A stretch of 38,898 bases of DNA from JAXGXJ01 sp050943595. GTDB taxonomy: Bacteria; Actinomycetota; Thermoleophilia; RBG-16-64-13. The DNA is taken from contig JBMNPM010000014.1 of the NCBI GenBank assembly GCA_050943595.1, forward strand, positions 1-38,898. The letters run 5' to 3'. Both the position numbers and the translations under genes were made by a program. Of this stretch, positions 16,429-23,947 are shown piece by piece. Below the pieces are notes generated by a model, which was not told the origin of the DNA, made no database searches, and saw only the letters and a list, made by a program, of their open reading frames with translations. How positions within the stretch are numbered: position 1 is the first letter of the stretch; each line of letters opens with the position of its first letter.

Positions 16429-17265
16429 TTACTGCTGGATCGGTAGGGCCTCCTGATAGTTTGAGAGGGCGCTTTTATACTCGTCTCGATTACGGCGCCC
16501 TTCGTCGAAGTACACATTTCCCGCAGTGGCTGTTCCGGTGCTCCTGGCGATATTAATTCCTTGGAGAGTCGCCTTAATTCGGGCTTTCATATACGAACAT
16601 GCCCTCCTGATTTCAGTGTCGGCTGAAGCATAATCAGCCGGAGGATCGTATGCGCTCAGCTCCCGAGTGGCATCGTCAAGATCGAGAAGCATGTCTTGAA
16701 GTTCGGTGTCGATGGATCTTGGAACCTCCGGCAGTGTAGCGTTTATGTCATCCGCCAAGTTCGGCTTTGCGAGTCGAATGTCGTCGGCCACTAGAAGGTC
16801 TTCCAGCGATTTGAGGGCCTGTACATACTCGTCAGCTGTCGCTTGTGAGGAGACGGACGTCGTGTCCTCCAGAGTGGAGGGGGTGGTTAGGTGCTGGGAG
16901 TCGGCAGGGGGGTCTTCTGAGCTCAGAGTTGTTGAGGTTGAAGATACAACTACCTCATTGTCGGCAGAATTGTCCGAGAATCCCTGATTAGATCCGCGTA
17001 TGAGCAGGTATCCCGTCGTCCCTCCGGCTGCGATCAGTACAACGATGGCAGCGGCCAGAATAACCCAAAATCGAACAGACAGGCCGTGGTCGGCCCGCTC
17101 AAGAACGGGCTGGGCTTGGTGCGGTGGGTGATGAGGGTTGCTCTCGCTTATTTGCGAGGGTGCGGAAGGAGGGACGGAGGTGGCTTGGGGCAGCGTCGTA
17201 CCGCATGAGCTACAGTATTTCGCGTCCTCTTTAACTCTTCCGCCGCAGGATGTGCAGTATTTCAT
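16429..17265 (-). CDS. zinc-ribbon membrane protein, uncharacterised
   Basis: This 278-residue protein starts with a zinc ribbon (CTSCGGRVKEDAKYCSSCG, residues 4-22; two CxxC pairs). A Pro/His-rich linker and one membrane helix at about 66-90 (VRFWVILAAAIVVLIAAGGTTGYLLI) follow. The outer part begins Ser/Thr-rich and ends in a helical domain (about 145-278: DEYVQALKSLEDLLVADD, then DTELQDMLLDLDDATREL, then CSYMKARIKATLQGIN). The topology places the zinc ribbon in the cytosol and the helical domain outside. ATG at 17265 follows GGAGAGG. The helical part resembles four-helix sensor modules, but no family is identified. Confidence 0.7.
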   Translation of the reverse strand: MKYCTSCGGRVKEDAKYCSSCGTTLPQATSVPPSAPSQISESNPHHPPHQAQPVLERADHGLSVRFWVILAAAIVVLIAAGGTTGYLLIRGSNQGFSDNSADNEVVVSSTSTTLSSEDPPADSQHLTTPSTLEDTTSVSSQATADEYVQALKSLEDLLVADDIRLAKPNLADDINATLPEVPRSIDTELQDMLLDLDDATRELSAYDPPADYASADTEIRRACSYMKARIKATLQGINIARSTGTATAGNVYFDEGRRNRDEYKSALSNYQEALPIQQ

Positions 17266-17373
17266 CGCCGGCCTCTCCCCGGTCTGTCGATGTCGTTCCG
17301 GCTGCGGGCTAAGGATTATTCAGCTCCCTCCGGAGTTGAGCAGTCTCGCCGCAGGTGCAACTGTGCAGATATA

Positions 17374-17487
17374 TTAGCCCTTTCTATAAACCCATCTGCC
17401 GCACCGGCTGCAGAACAGAGCGTCGTCCTCCAGAGCTGCACGCCAAGCAGTGCAGCGACGGTCCGCCTTTGTCGACGAACTGAGCAT
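17374..17487 (-). pseudogene. orphan zinc-ribbon fragment
   Basis: A 37-residue minus-strand frame reads RRCTAWRAALEDDALFCSRCG and ends RWVYRKG. The second CxxC knuckle is intact, but the first has Trp instead of the second Cys (CTAW). It resembles the double-knuckle ribbons of the flanking proteins and is probably a decayed duplicate. Confidence 0.35.
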
Positions 17488-17626
17488 GTTCGCCGGATGA
17501 CGCACTTCGGGTACGAGCTGCGTGCTCTGGCCGCGGCCACGATCTCGACCTTGTTTAAGAGATTGCTAAAAAACGAGGCCGCGGCCCCCAGAACACACTG
17601 AACAGCACGATAGTACGTCATCGGTC

Positions 17627-17651
17627 GCACGAATAGCGCTGCTATTCGTGC
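17627..17651 (+). terminator. terminator-like hairpin
   Basis: GCACGAATAGC pairs perfectly with GCTATTCGTGC across a GCT loop and is followed on the plus strand by a T/C-rich tract (TTTCTCTATTCTT). No plus-strand gene ends here, so it may serve a lost gene or be a mobile repeat. Confidence 0.5.
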
Positions 17652-17871
17652 TTTCTCTATTCTTCTCTCTTGCGTGCCGACCCGCGTTCCGGCGGCGGAG
17701 TGTCATATTTGTTTCAGCAGCCTGTCAATGCAGGGGGGTATTGACAGGTGGTCGACTGTGTCACGAAATGCTCACGAAACAATGACGAGGCCTCCTCTTC
17801 CAACAGAGCGACGGATGATCTCTGGTGCATGGATTTGAGACGTCGCTCTGCCGGAAGGGGCAACTTTGTAT

Positions 17872-18636
17872 TTACTTGCTATCCAGTTTTTTCTCTATAG
17901 AAGCCGTGGTTTCCTGGATGCGGAAAATCACGATGATGATCTCCAAGAACACCCGAATTAGTATGGCACTTACCACAAGCCCGAGCAGATTCATTATTAC
18001 GCCCCAAGCCGTAAAGCGAGCCATCACGATCATGAAAATCCAATACACGAGGCTAAGCGCCTCCATGAGCCAAAAAACTATCTGAATGAGCGATGGGGTG
18101 ATCATTTTTCGAAAGGCGAGGTAGTCGCCAATCGGCGAAGACGATCCTATGGGCTGGTAGCCGGCGTTTAGATGAGATTGCTCATCGTCGTGCTTCGGCG
18201 AATCTTGCCACTTGAGGGGAGGGTAGTCGTTCTGCAAAGGGGCCGTCGTAGGTCTCTTTGTCGTGCTGGCTGTGTGTGTCGTGTCGTGCCTAGGGGTTTG
18301 TGGTGTTTCGGGCGCAGATGCAGCGACTGCAGGGCTCGGAGGGAAGAACTCCGTGGCTTTGGTGTCGGCAGTGTGCAGTATATCTGCGAACGGATCGGTT
18401 TGCGACACGGCCTTTGGCGGGGCTGATTCTGCCTCCATTGGCGAACCGCATTCTGCGCAGAAGCGAGCTCCCTCCGGCAGATCGGTGCCGCACGAAGTGC
18501 AGCGAGGCGTTTTTGCACTGGGTTTTACCTGGGTCTGCTCCTCGGCGGATGTGACTTTGGTGACCGGCGTGCCGCAGCGTGGGCAGAAAGCGTCGGTGGC
18601 GGTCAGAGATCTACCGCAGGATGCGCAATCGGGCAT
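17872..18636 (-). CDS. double zinc-ribbon protein with DUF4282-like membrane domain
   Basis: This protein of about 254 residues has two zinc ribbons. The first is CASCGRSLTATDAFCPRCG and the second CTSCGTDLPEGARFCAECG. A disordered Pro/Thr/Ala-rich linker follows, then a C-terminal membrane domain (DYLAFRKMITPSLIQIVFWLMEALSLVYWIFMIV, a second hydrophobic stretch, and FLEIIIVIFRIQE). That end matches the DUF4282 pattern of two helices flanking a short loop and an Arg/Glu-containing last segment. Function is unknown. ATG at 18636 is preferred over the in-frame GTG at 18642 because AAGGAG lies 7 nt before the ATG but overlaps the space needed for the GTG. Confidence 0.78.
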   Translation of the reverse strand: MPDCASCGRSLTATDAFCPRCGTPVTKVTSAEEQTQVKPSAKTPRCTSCGTDLPEGARFCAECGSPMEAESAPPKAVSQTDPFADILHTADTKATEFFPPSPAVAASAPETPQTPRHDTTHTASTTKRPTTAPLQNDYPPLKWQDSPKHDDEQSHLNAGYQPIGSSSPIGDYLAFRKMITPSLIQIVFWLMEALSLVYWIFMIVMARFTAWGVIMNLLGLVVSAILIRVFLEIIIVIFRIQETTASIEKKLDSK

Positions 18637-18642
18637 ACGCAC

Positions 18643-19220
18643 TCTCCTTGTGGTGGGGTGCTCTGAAAGTAGTTTACTCGGCGATATTGTAAACCGAAAA
18701 CGCTCCGACCACGTTGTCTCGCGGAACGTAGTGCATTTTTTGCTAGAGGGTCTGTGCTCAGCTACTTACTAAATAAAGGCTAACGAAAGGTCTTCGGACA
18801 TTAGGGGCAGGAGGAGCATATGTGCAAATATCTCATATTCAACTACAAAGATAATATCCAATAATTAGAGATAATGAGATGGAGAATTCTGTTCAGAAAT
18901 TAGACGGCTCTGGGTGATCTGGCCATTCTAGCCCGGACGAAAGTGGCACCAAACGGATCACGCTCGATTCCCCCGACGATCTCTCGATTGCGTTGTTCAT
19001 CCGGATGGATTTCGCGGTGCCGATCGTAGACTTGCAGTATCCTATCACCCTGAGATCCTCCGCTGAGGACGACGCTCTCCGGCCTCAGTCCCCCAGGCAG
19101 TGACAGAGCGGGCTGGGCGGTACCGATCTCTACTCCCGGCCTAGTGGCGGCCTCCGGGGACCGTGCTACCGAGGGTCCCGGGCAAATAGATGTGTGTAGT
19201 ATGTGTGTAGTCGCAGATAG
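18643..19220. other. AT-rich intergenic region
   Basis: It holds the divergent promoters of the zinc-ribbon gene and the GIY-YIG gene. At 18820 a perfect Shine-Dalgarno (AGGAGG-type) is followed by ATG and only 14 codons before a stop, which may be the start of a lost gene. Just before the GIY-YIG gene, GTGTGTAGT-type short repeats occur (19191-19228). Confidence 0.35.
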
Positions 19221-19844
19221 GTGTGTGCTGTTGTGAATCTGGAGCGGTTGGCCCAATTATTGATTGAAGAAGCCGTGGCCATCCCGGCTTGCGAAGCTGA
19301 GGACAAAGTCGAGGACAGGCCGGGTTTATATGCCATCTTCGTTGACCGGGCCAGCTCGTTGCCTGCCGCCTTCAGGCGCCGGCTCCTGCATAGGGCCACC
19401 AAGCTCATCTACATCGGTGTAGCCAGAGACAGTCTCCAGAAGAGGCTCGTCACTCAGGATCTCCGCGCTGGTGGGCGTTCGTCGTTCGCACGCAGTCTGG
19501 GGGCCGTCCTCGGCTATCATCCTCTTCAGGGTTCTCTGAGGACCGGGAAGCACTCCTACAGCTTCAAGTTTAGTGAGGCCGACAGACACAACATCGTTCG
19601 CTGGATCGATGCCCATCTGTTTGTACGAACTCTGGTTCTGAGGGACTCGACATTGGGACAGATGGAGAAGTCACTGATACGTACGCGCGCCCCCTTACTC
19701 AATACCGAGCATAACCCCGAAGTAGTGCCGGAACTGGAGGCTCTGCGCGACGATTGCCGGTGGATGGCCGGAGGGCGGATAGAGGTTCCCGATGCCAGCG
19801 CCATCAGATGTTATAAGAACGACGGTCTGGCGGGAGATCGCTAG
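19221..19844 (+). CDS. GIY-YIG nuclease-superfamily protein
   Basis: This 207-residue protein carries a GIY-YIG-type core: GLYAIFVD (about residue 34), LIYIGVARDSLQKRL (about 62-76), and FARSLGAVLGY. A late Glu comes in MEKSLIRTRAPLLNTEHN (about 155-172), where the family has its metal-binding Glu. Members are single-strand or double-strand nucleases found alone, in repair proteins and in restriction-like systems. This one has only the catalytic module and a short tail, so its target is unknown. The start is GTG at 19221; a GTG at 19233 is also possible. It stands alone on the plus strand after a divergent promoter region. Confidence 0.75.
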   Translation: MCAVVNLERLAQLLIEEAVAIPACEAEDKVEDRPGLYAIFVDRASSLPAAFRRRLLHRATKLIYIGVARDSLQKRLVTQDLRAGGRSSFARSLGAVLGYHPLQGSLRTGKHSYSFKFSEADRHNIVRWIDAHLFVRTLVLRDSTLGQMEKSLIRTRAPLLNTEHNPEVVPELEALRDDCRWMAGGRIEVPDASAIRCYKNDGLAGDR

Positions 19845-19911
19845 TATCTTCTCACCACGCATGACGACGCCCATGCAGGCCTCTCCGCTGTTTAGACTTG
19901 GTGCAGATCTG

Positions 19912-19955
19912 AAAGGCGCTTAGTGAACGAAGGAAAGGCGCTCAGTGAACGAAGG
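19912..19955 (+). repeat. 22-bp tandem duplication covering a start codon
   Basis: Two adjacent 22-bp copies (19912-19933 and 19934-19955) differ at one base (T versus C). Each contains an AAAGGCGCT-type stretch and a GTGAACGAAGG start region. The copies place GTG at 19923 and 19945, in different frames because the unit is not a multiple of three. Confidence 0.85.
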
Positions 19956-20322
19956 CGGACTTCGCGACATTTTTCAAGCCGTCGGCCTTGATAGCGGCGA
20001 GCTCAGCCGGGTCTTCACGCATGCGGAACTCGTGGAGCTGGTCCACGAAGGGCCGGTGGAGGATCTACTCCGGCGGACCGCTGTACGCCTTCTGCGCAGA
20101 ATCGAGGAGCTTCAGGGTGATGAGCCGCTCCACGAGGAACTAGCCCTCCACCTCGATGAGGCTTCCTATGCCCGGCTGCGCAGTCTCTACACAGAAGAAC
20201 AGATACGGAGGCTCATGCAGGCCGGATCTAATGACGGAGTTTCCGCATCCGGTGCCGGAACCCGCATGGATTCCTCAGGCCGTCTGTCGAGGGTCTTCCG
20301 GCGTAGCCGCATGGGCAGATGA
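19945..20322 (+). CDS. uncharacterised helical protein
   Basis: This 125-residue, strongly charged and leucine-rich protein has mostly predicted helix (ELSRVFTHAELVELVHEGPVEDLLRRTAVRLLRRIEELQGDEPLHEELALHLDE, written here in outline). A basic, probably disordered tail (SRVFRRSRMGR) follows. There are no membrane segments and no recognised domain. GTG at 19945 lies in the second copy of a tandem duplication; the first copy has an out-of-frame GTG. Codon bias fits a real gene. It stands 100 nt after the GIY-YIG gene and could be co-transcribed with it. Confidence 0.5.
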   Translation: MNEGGLRDIFQAVGLDSGELSRVFTHAELVELVHEGPVEDLLRRTAVRLLRRIEELQGDEPLHEELALHLDEASYARLRSLYTEEQIRRLMQAGSNDGVSASGAGTRMDSSGRLSRVFRRSRMGR

Positions 20323-20494
20323 ATTTCCCATGGGCGGCTGTTGCCCACGTTGACCGGTCTTAGTGCCGCCGGACTTGGGTCGTTTGCGGCTCCTTGCTTA
20401 TTTATGACAGGCCTCGACCCCTTTCGCGACCCAGGGGGCGATACTATGCTTGGAAGAGGAGACAGGGATCGGCGACGTGCGAAAGGAAGGCCTG

Positions 20495-21328
20495 ATGATC
20501 AAGTCATTATTGCTGCCCGTGGACTCATCGATCTACACGAAGTCTGCGCTGGAACATGCTCTAGAGTTGGCTACGGCTTATGAAGCCCACATCACGGGCC
20601 TGTACGTGTTTGATGTGCGCTATCTCTACCTGCCGCCCTATCTCGATTCCTCGTATGCTTTCGAGGACACCCTGCCCAGCGTCGGAGCTGCGGAGGTCAT
20701 GGATAAGCTGCAGGCTAAGAGCGGGCGGCTGCTGGATGACTTCCGGGGGGCGGTCGAGACGAGCGGAGTCAAGGGCGAGATACGAACGGAGCAGGGCGTA
20801 CCGGGTCAGACTATTGCGGAGATTGGGGGCACCCATGACTTGATCGTCATGGGCAAACGTGGAGAGCATGCGCGTTGGGGACGTGAGCTGCTGGGTCTGA
20901 CTACTGAGAGCGTCGTCCGTCGGTCTGATACCCCTGTGCTGCTGGCCGAGAAGGAGTCTCGCCCGCTTAACAAGATGTTGGTGATGTACGATGGGAGTCA
21001 TCCGGCGAATCGTGCTCTCAAGATCGCGGCGAACATCGCGGCGCATGTGGTGGCGGGTATCACCATCTTCACAGCGAACGATGACCTCAAGGAGGGCGCT
21101 CGCGTGCGCGATGAGGCGATACGATACCTTGAGGCACAGGCACTGAACGTGGACTTCGTGCTCCAGGCGGGTCCGGCTGAAGACGTGCTCGAGTATCTCG
21201 AAAAGGACCCAGTAGATCTCCTGGTCGTCGGCACGCGCGGCTACTCTGCCCTCCGTCGCCTTATTCTGGGCAGTACCGCGGAATACCTGATGCGCAGCAC
21301 GACTCTGCCTCTGCTGTTGGTCCCCTGA
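20495..21328 (+). CDS. universal stress protein with two tandem Usp domains
   Basis: This 277-residue protein has domain 1 at about residues 1-150 (IKSLLLPVDSS...DLIVMGKRGEH) and domain 2 at about 155-277 (NKMLVMYDGSHPANRALKIA...DLLVVGTRGYSALRRLILGST). Domain 2 has the exact ATP-binding pattern G-x2-G-x9-G-S. Domain 1 has one extra residue in the x9 stretch and lacks the GS pair, so it probably does not bind nucleotide. Tandem Usp proteins act in the cytosol during stress and dormancy in actinobacteria. ATG at 20495 follows AAGGAAGG; an upstream in-frame ATG at 20450 lacks a ribosome site. Confidence 0.88.
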   Translation: MIKSLLLPVDSSIYTKSALEHALELATAYEAHITGLYVFDVRYLYLPPYLDSSYAFEDTLPSVGAAEVMDKLQAKSGRLLDDFRGAVETSGVKGEIRTEQGVPGQTIAEIGGTHDLIVMGKRGEHARWGRELLGLTTESVVRRSDTPVLLAEKESRPLNKMLVMYDGSHPANRALKIAANIAAHVVAGITIFTANDDLKEGARVRDEAIRYLEAQALNVDFVLQAGPAEDVLEYLEKDPVDLLVVGTRGYSALRRLILGSTAEYLMRSTTLPLLLVP

Positions 21329-21448
21329 TTCGGCGGCCTCAGCAGGGGGGCACGGTGCTTTAGGAGCACGGGATCCTGTGCCGGAGGCTATCGGAAGACG
21401 GTAAAATTATTAGATTGGGAAGCAACTACGAAGAGTGGGGAGGGTCCA

Positions 21449-21862
21449 ATGAGTACCATCGTTGTCGGTATCGACGGCTCAAAGCACGGAGAAGCCGCCC
21501 TTGAGTTCGCTGCCAAAGAGGCCGCTCTGCGTGGAGCCGACTTACGCGTCGTATATGCCTGGGAACAGTCCATGATCACCGTTTCTGCCCTTAACAAGGA
21601 GTCTGTCGATCGCTTCGAAGACGACGCCGACAAGTTCGTGGCGGCGGCGCTTGCGCGGGTTGCTGAGTTGCAGCCGCAGGTTCGCACTGAAGGCAAAGTG
21701 GTCGCGGGGCAGCCGGTACAGGTACTCCTCAATGAGGCGGAGAACGCAACCATGCTTGTGGTCGGAGCTCGAGGACGCGGAGGGTTTGCGAGTCTCCTTC
21801 TTGGCTCGGTGAGCCAGCAACTGGTACAGCACGCGACTCGTCCGCTCGTGATTGTTCGTTGA
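21449..21862 (+). CDS. universal stress protein (single UspA domain)
   Basis: This 137-residue protein begins IVVGIDGSKHGEAALEFAA and ends with the ATP-binding motif GARGRGGFASLLLGS (exact G-x2-G-x9-G-S) and TRPLVIVR. This is the complete single Usp fold. It stands 120 nt after the tandem Usp gene on the same strand and is probably regulated with it. A Shine-Dalgarno GGGGAGGG precedes the ATG. Confidence 0.93.
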   Translation: MSTIVVGIDGSKHGEAALEFAAKEAALRGADLRVVYAWEQSMITVSALNKESVDRFEDDADKFVAAALARVAELQPQVRTEGKVVAGQPVQVLLNEAENATMLVVGARGRGGFASLLLGSVSQQLVQHATRPLVIVR

Positions 21863-22007
21863 GTCTCTGATCTTCGATACAGTGGTCGAGAACCGGGTCG
21901 ATATGACATCCTAGACGCCGCTCTGTGCAGAAGATCTCCCATTCGCGGTCTGTGGGTCGCTGGGAGAAGTGATATGCAACCGATATGTAACCTGAAGGGA
22001 GTCGGCG

Positions 22008-22292
22008 ATGGTCTACGTCGTTATTGAGCACAAAGTGGAGCAGCGGGCGGAGTTCGAACGCATATTCACAGGGGATACTGAGCGGCGTAGGAGTATGGGC
22101 TCGAAGGGTGGCAGGCTGCTGGTCAACACCAAGGACCCCGATATCATGTTCATCATGCTGGAGTGGTCGGACAAAGAGCAGGCTGAGAAGTTTGCCGACA
22201 GCCTCCATATCGAAGAGGCTTGGAAATGGGCGAGCAAGGGTATCTGGTCCCGTGTTGCGGTGATTGAAGATATGTGCGAGATCGACGCCTGA
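22008..22292 (+). CDS. ABM-like dimeric alpha/beta-barrel protein
   Basis: This 94-residue protein is of the antibiotic-biosynthesis-monooxygenase / ferredoxin-like fold type. It reads VYVVIEHKVEQRAEFERIF, then GGRLLVNTKDPDIMFIMLEWSDKEQAEKFADS, and VAVIEDMCEID at the end. Members form dimers, and some degrade haem or oxidise small aromatics, but many have no known activity. No haem-ligand residues can be assigned. ATG at 22008 follows AAGGGAG. Confidence 0.72.
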   Translation: MVYVVIEHKVEQRAEFERIFTGDTERRRSMGSKGGRLLVNTKDPDIMFIMLEWSDKEQAEKFADSLHIEEAWKWASKGIWSRVAVIEDMCEIDA

Positions 22293-22490
22293 TCCACGAC
22301 GTGTGTTGAGGGCGAGTGCCCATGTGCGATTGGGCCCACGCTGCTCTATCCGGCATGGTTGGGCGGTCCACCGATCGCACTGGCGTTTGCCCTCGTCTTG
22401 TCGAGCGGGCGGCACCGGGCCCCTGAGACGCTCTGTCGCACACACGGCGTCCGTGGAGGCGCGTAACGTAGGTCTGCAGGGTGGGTTGCA

Positions 22491-22709
22491 GTGAGCCTTG
22501 AGGCTATCGCGAGGATACTCCTAGGGCTTGGGGTAGCGCTGGTGGTGATCGGGGGAGTCCTCTTCCTTGTGGCCAAGCTGGGGTGGACGCGCCTACCGGG
22601 CGATCTGGTCTATCGGGGGAAGAACGTCACTGTGTACGCCCCTATCGGACTCATGATAGTGATCAGCATCGTCATGAGTCTGATTCTGCACTTTTTATCG
22701 CGTCGCTGA
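22491..22709 (+). CDS. DUF2905 family small membrane protein
   Basis: This 72-residue protein has two hydrophobic segments (ILLGLGVALVVIGGVLFLVAKLG and YAPIGLMIVISIVMSLILHFL) joined by RLPGDLVYRGKNVTVY. That central PGD...YRGKN motif is the signature of DUF2905, a widespread family of unknown function often found near ruvABC/queA genes, which are not seen here. The start is GTG at 22491. Confidence 0.88.
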   Translation: MSLEAIARILLGLGVALVVIGGVLFLVAKLGWTRLPGDLVYRGKNVTVYAPIGLMIVISIVMSLILHFLSRR

Positions 22710-22740
22710 CTCCTGACCGGCTGCTGAACTATGACACTTC

Positions 22741-22834
22741 GCCGCCGGAACGCGATCAGCACGCGCGAGAGAATATCGTGCTGCTCAGTGTGTCGTGCTG
22801 CTCAGTGCGTTCCGGCGGCCGGGGCTTCGTTTTT
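22741..22834 (+). terminator. long structured terminator between convergent genes
   Basis: GCCGCCGGAACGC (22741-22753) pairs perfectly with 22807-22819. Inside, CAGCACG can pair with either of two CGTGCTG copies that belong to a 14-bp direct repeat (22777-22790 and 22794-22807). Five T residues follow at 22830. It separates the DUF2905 gene from the convergent cobT. Confidence 0.7.
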
Positions 22835-22882
22835 CAGTAGGCTCCTAACGTAGTGGCCTTGGCCGTGTGTTTCCTCTTTCGG

Positions 22883-23947
22883 CTAGGGCTCATCGCGGCC
22901 GGCTATGCCCGCGCTTTCGAAGGTCGCCATCTCGGTCAGGGTCTTGGCTGCAGCGTCAATGATGCTCATGCCCAGTGCAGCTCCCGTACCTTCCCCTAGA
23001 CACATCTGTAGATCGAAGAGTGGGGTGAGCCCCAGTTCATCGAGCACCGCCTGGTGCCCTACTTCTACGGATATATGGCTTGGCAAGATGTAGTCCAAGG
23101 TTGCTGGGCAGAGGCGCACGGCTGCAAGCGTCGCTGCGGCTGAGACAAAGCCGTCCATGACCACCGGGCATCGCTCTGCTGCAGCCCCAAGGATCACTCC
23201 GGCCATGGCTGCGATCTCCAGCCCGCCTACCTTGGCCAGTACATCAACCGGGTCGTGCGGATCGGGGCGGTTTACGGCGATCGCTCTTTCGATGACGGCG
23301 ACCTTGCGGGCGTGTCCCTCTGGGCTTATGCCGGTGCCGTGCCCGGTCACCTCCCGTACAGGGTGCCCACTCAGGACGGCAACGATTGCCGAACTGGGCG
23401 TGGTGTTGCCGATGCCCATCTCGCCGATAGCGAACATCGATGCCCCTTCGGCTACCGTCTCAGCCACCAGTTCGATGCCGACACTGATGGCCTGAAGCGC
23501 TTCGTCTCGAGTCATGGCCGGACCCTCGGTCATGTTGGCCGTGCCCATGCGAACCTTGCGGTTGCGTACTCCCTGCAATGCGATGAGGTCTGCGCTTACT
23601 CCCACATCGGTCACGATCACTCGCGCGCCCACATGCCGGGAGATTACATTGATGGCCGCTCCACCGTCGGCGATGTTGGCCACCATGGTTGGGGTGACTT
23701 CCGCCGGGTACGCGCTCACGCTCTCTGCACACACGCCATGATCTGCAGCCATGACCGCGACCACTTTGTCTGCGAATTCCGGAAGAGGCTGGGAGGTGAT
23801 CCCGGCCAAGCGGATAGACAGAGTTTCGAGTCGGCCGAGTGACCGAGTGGGTTTGGTGAGGTCCAGCTGGCGCATCTCGGCGGCCTGCATCGCGTCTGCA
23901 TCCAAGGGCCCGACGCTCCCGGCGACGCGGGCCAATGGTTCCTCCAT
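22883..23947 (-). CDS. cobT: nicotinate-nucleotide-dimethylbenzimidazole phosphoribosyltransferase
   Basis: This 354-residue protein has the full family length and motifs. TKPTRSLGRLETLSIRLAGI is the substrate loop, followed by VVAVMAADHGVCAESVSAYPAEVTPTMVANIADGGAAINV. Later come FAIGEMGIGNTTPSSAIVAVLSG, DVLAKVGGLEIAAMAGVILGAA, HISVEVGH, and GEGTGAALG near the C-terminus with the catalytic Glu. CobT makes alpha-ribazole phosphate, the lower ligand precursor of cobalamin, in the cytosol. ATG at 23947 follows AGGAGGT. No other cobalamin genes or a recognisable cobalamin riboswitch lie nearby, so it stands as a solitary salvage/late-assembly gene here. Confidence 0.96.
   Translation of the reverse strand: MEEPLARVAGSVGPLDADAMQAAEMRQLDLTKPTRSLGRLETLSIRLAGITSQPLPEFADKVVAVMAADHGVCAESVSAYPAEVTPTMVANIADGGAAINVISRHVGARVIVTDVGVSADLIALQGVRNRKVRMGTANMTEGPAMTRDEALQAISVGIELVAETVAEGASMFAIGEMGIGNTTPSSAIVAVLSGHPVREVTGHGTGISPEGHARKVAVIERAIAVNRPDPHDPVDVLAKVGGLEIAAMAGVILGAAAERCPVVMDGFVSAAATLAAVRLCPATLDYILPSHISVEVGHQAVLDELGLTPLFDLQMCLGEGTGAALGMSIIDAAAKTLTEMATFESAGIAGRDEP

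Larger units (their letters stand above)
17266..17871. other. degraded stretch between two zinc-ribbon genes
   Basis: About 600 bases without an intact gene. It contains a tiny zinc-ribbon-like ORF (17374-17487, minus) and two copies of the palindrome GGCCGCGGCC at 17529-17538 and 17577-17586. A terminator-like hairpin lies at 17627-17651. The mixture suggests remains of a third zinc-ribbon gene. Confidence 0.4.

Noticed and set aside
17316..17630. 104-codon minus-strand frame between the zinc-ribbon genes
   Set aside because: Lacks a ribosome site, and the only recognisable zinc-ribbon text is in a different frame.
18900..19256. 118-codon minus-strand frame overlapping the start of the GIY-YIG gene
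   Set aside because: No ribosome site or family; overlaps the promoter side of a better supported gene. A decayed fragment cannot be excluded.
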